NCBI GenBank assembly: GCA_020633895.1
Contig: JACKCT010000048.1
Coordinates: forward strand, 1 to 5,683
Reading direction: 5' to 3'
Origin: Deltaproteobacteria bacterium
GTDB lineage: Bacteria; Lernaellota; Lernaellaia; JACKCT01
Length of the DNA: 5,683 nucleotides
Positions 5,626 through 5,683 of the stretch are shown here, one piece after another (positions within the stretch are counted from its first letter, which is position 1; every line of letters starts with the position of its first letter). The notes below the pieces were generated by a model. That model worked only from the letters and a program-made list of their open reading frames with translations, was not told the origin of the DNA and did no database searches. A program made the position numbers and the translations under genes.

Positions 5626-5629
5626 CTCC
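5626..5629 (-). promoter_or_regulatory. Ribosome binding site deciding the REC-GGDEF-EAL start
   Basis: GGAG on the minus strand at 5629-5626 lies 8 nt ahead of ATG 5617. The upstream ATG 5656 has a GGAAGG only one nt away, too close for normal initiation, and GTG 5674 has no usable site because it sits inside a GC-rich inverted repeat. This favours 5617. Confidence 0.5.
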
Positions 5630-5661
5630 AACATCAGGCTTTATTTCATCTTTCATGCCTT

Positions 5662-5679
5662 CCGGGGGCCCCACCCCGG
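5662..5679 (-). repeat. GC-rich inverted repeat upstream of the signalling operon
   Basis: CCGGGG (5662-5667) and CCCCGG (5674-5679) form a 6-bp perfect dyad with a 6-nt spacer. On the minus strand it lies about 45 nt before the chosen start of the first operon gene and is not followed by a T-run. On the plus strand it is followed by only TTTC before the window ends. It could be a leader hairpin, an operator or part of a terminator whose gene lies outside the window; the sequence does not decide. Confidence 0.3.
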
Positions 5680-5683
5680 TTTC

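Noticed and set aside
1-5683. CRISPR arrays, tRNA or rRNA genes, insertion sequences
   Set aside because: No regularly spaced repeats, no cloverleaf-like segment and no transposase motif were seen on either strand.

Overview
This is a compact, high-GC window (local hand counts run from about 47% to 70% GC) from a Gram-negative bacterium. The Gram-negative call rests on a secreted beta-barrel protein near the left end. The mix of stand-alone signalling proteins, a GGDEF/EAL protein and a toxin-antitoxin pair suggests an environmental, deltaproteobacteria-like lineage. That placement is a guess; nothing here fixes the taxon.

Layout, left to right. (1) 67-837, minus strand: a signal-peptide-bearing outer-membrane beta-barrel protein, with a plausible sigma70-type promoter at 869-897. 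(2) 838-1027: a divergent intergenic region. (3) 1028-1498, plus strand: a small, mostly helical protein of a widespread but uncharacterised family, with a GTG start and a strong Shine-Dalgarno. (4) 1499-1586: a short control region with several copies of GATGCGC in both orientations and a stem-loop overlapping the next ribosome binding site. (5) 1587-1814 and 1811-2218, plus strand: a VapBC-type pair, a ribbon-helix-helix antitoxin and a PIN-domain toxin, overlapping by ATGA. (6) 5617 down to 2215, minus strand: a tight three-gene signalling operon. Its order is REC-GGDEF-EAL protein, then histidine kinase (ATGA overlap), then a single-domain Rcp1-like response regulator (17-nt gap). The response regulator gene converges on the toxin gene, and their stop codons share the tetramer CTAG.

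How the genes may work together. The kinase has an intact DHp and ATPase core of the type paired with Rcp1-like receivers, so the small receiver is the obvious phosphorylation partner. The first protein carries its own intact receiver, a canonical GGDEF site with a product-inhibition RxxD, and an EAL domain in which three key catalytic positions are replaced. The operon therefore looks like a phosphorelay module in which one kinase may feed two receivers, one of which controls c-di-GMP synthesis. The kinase also has an N-terminal four-cysteine region that could bind a metal.

I did not find a wholly new type of system. The most unusual points are the degenerate EAL domain joined to an intact cyclase, the kinase cysteine cluster, and the repeat and hairpin architecture ahead of the antitoxin gene.
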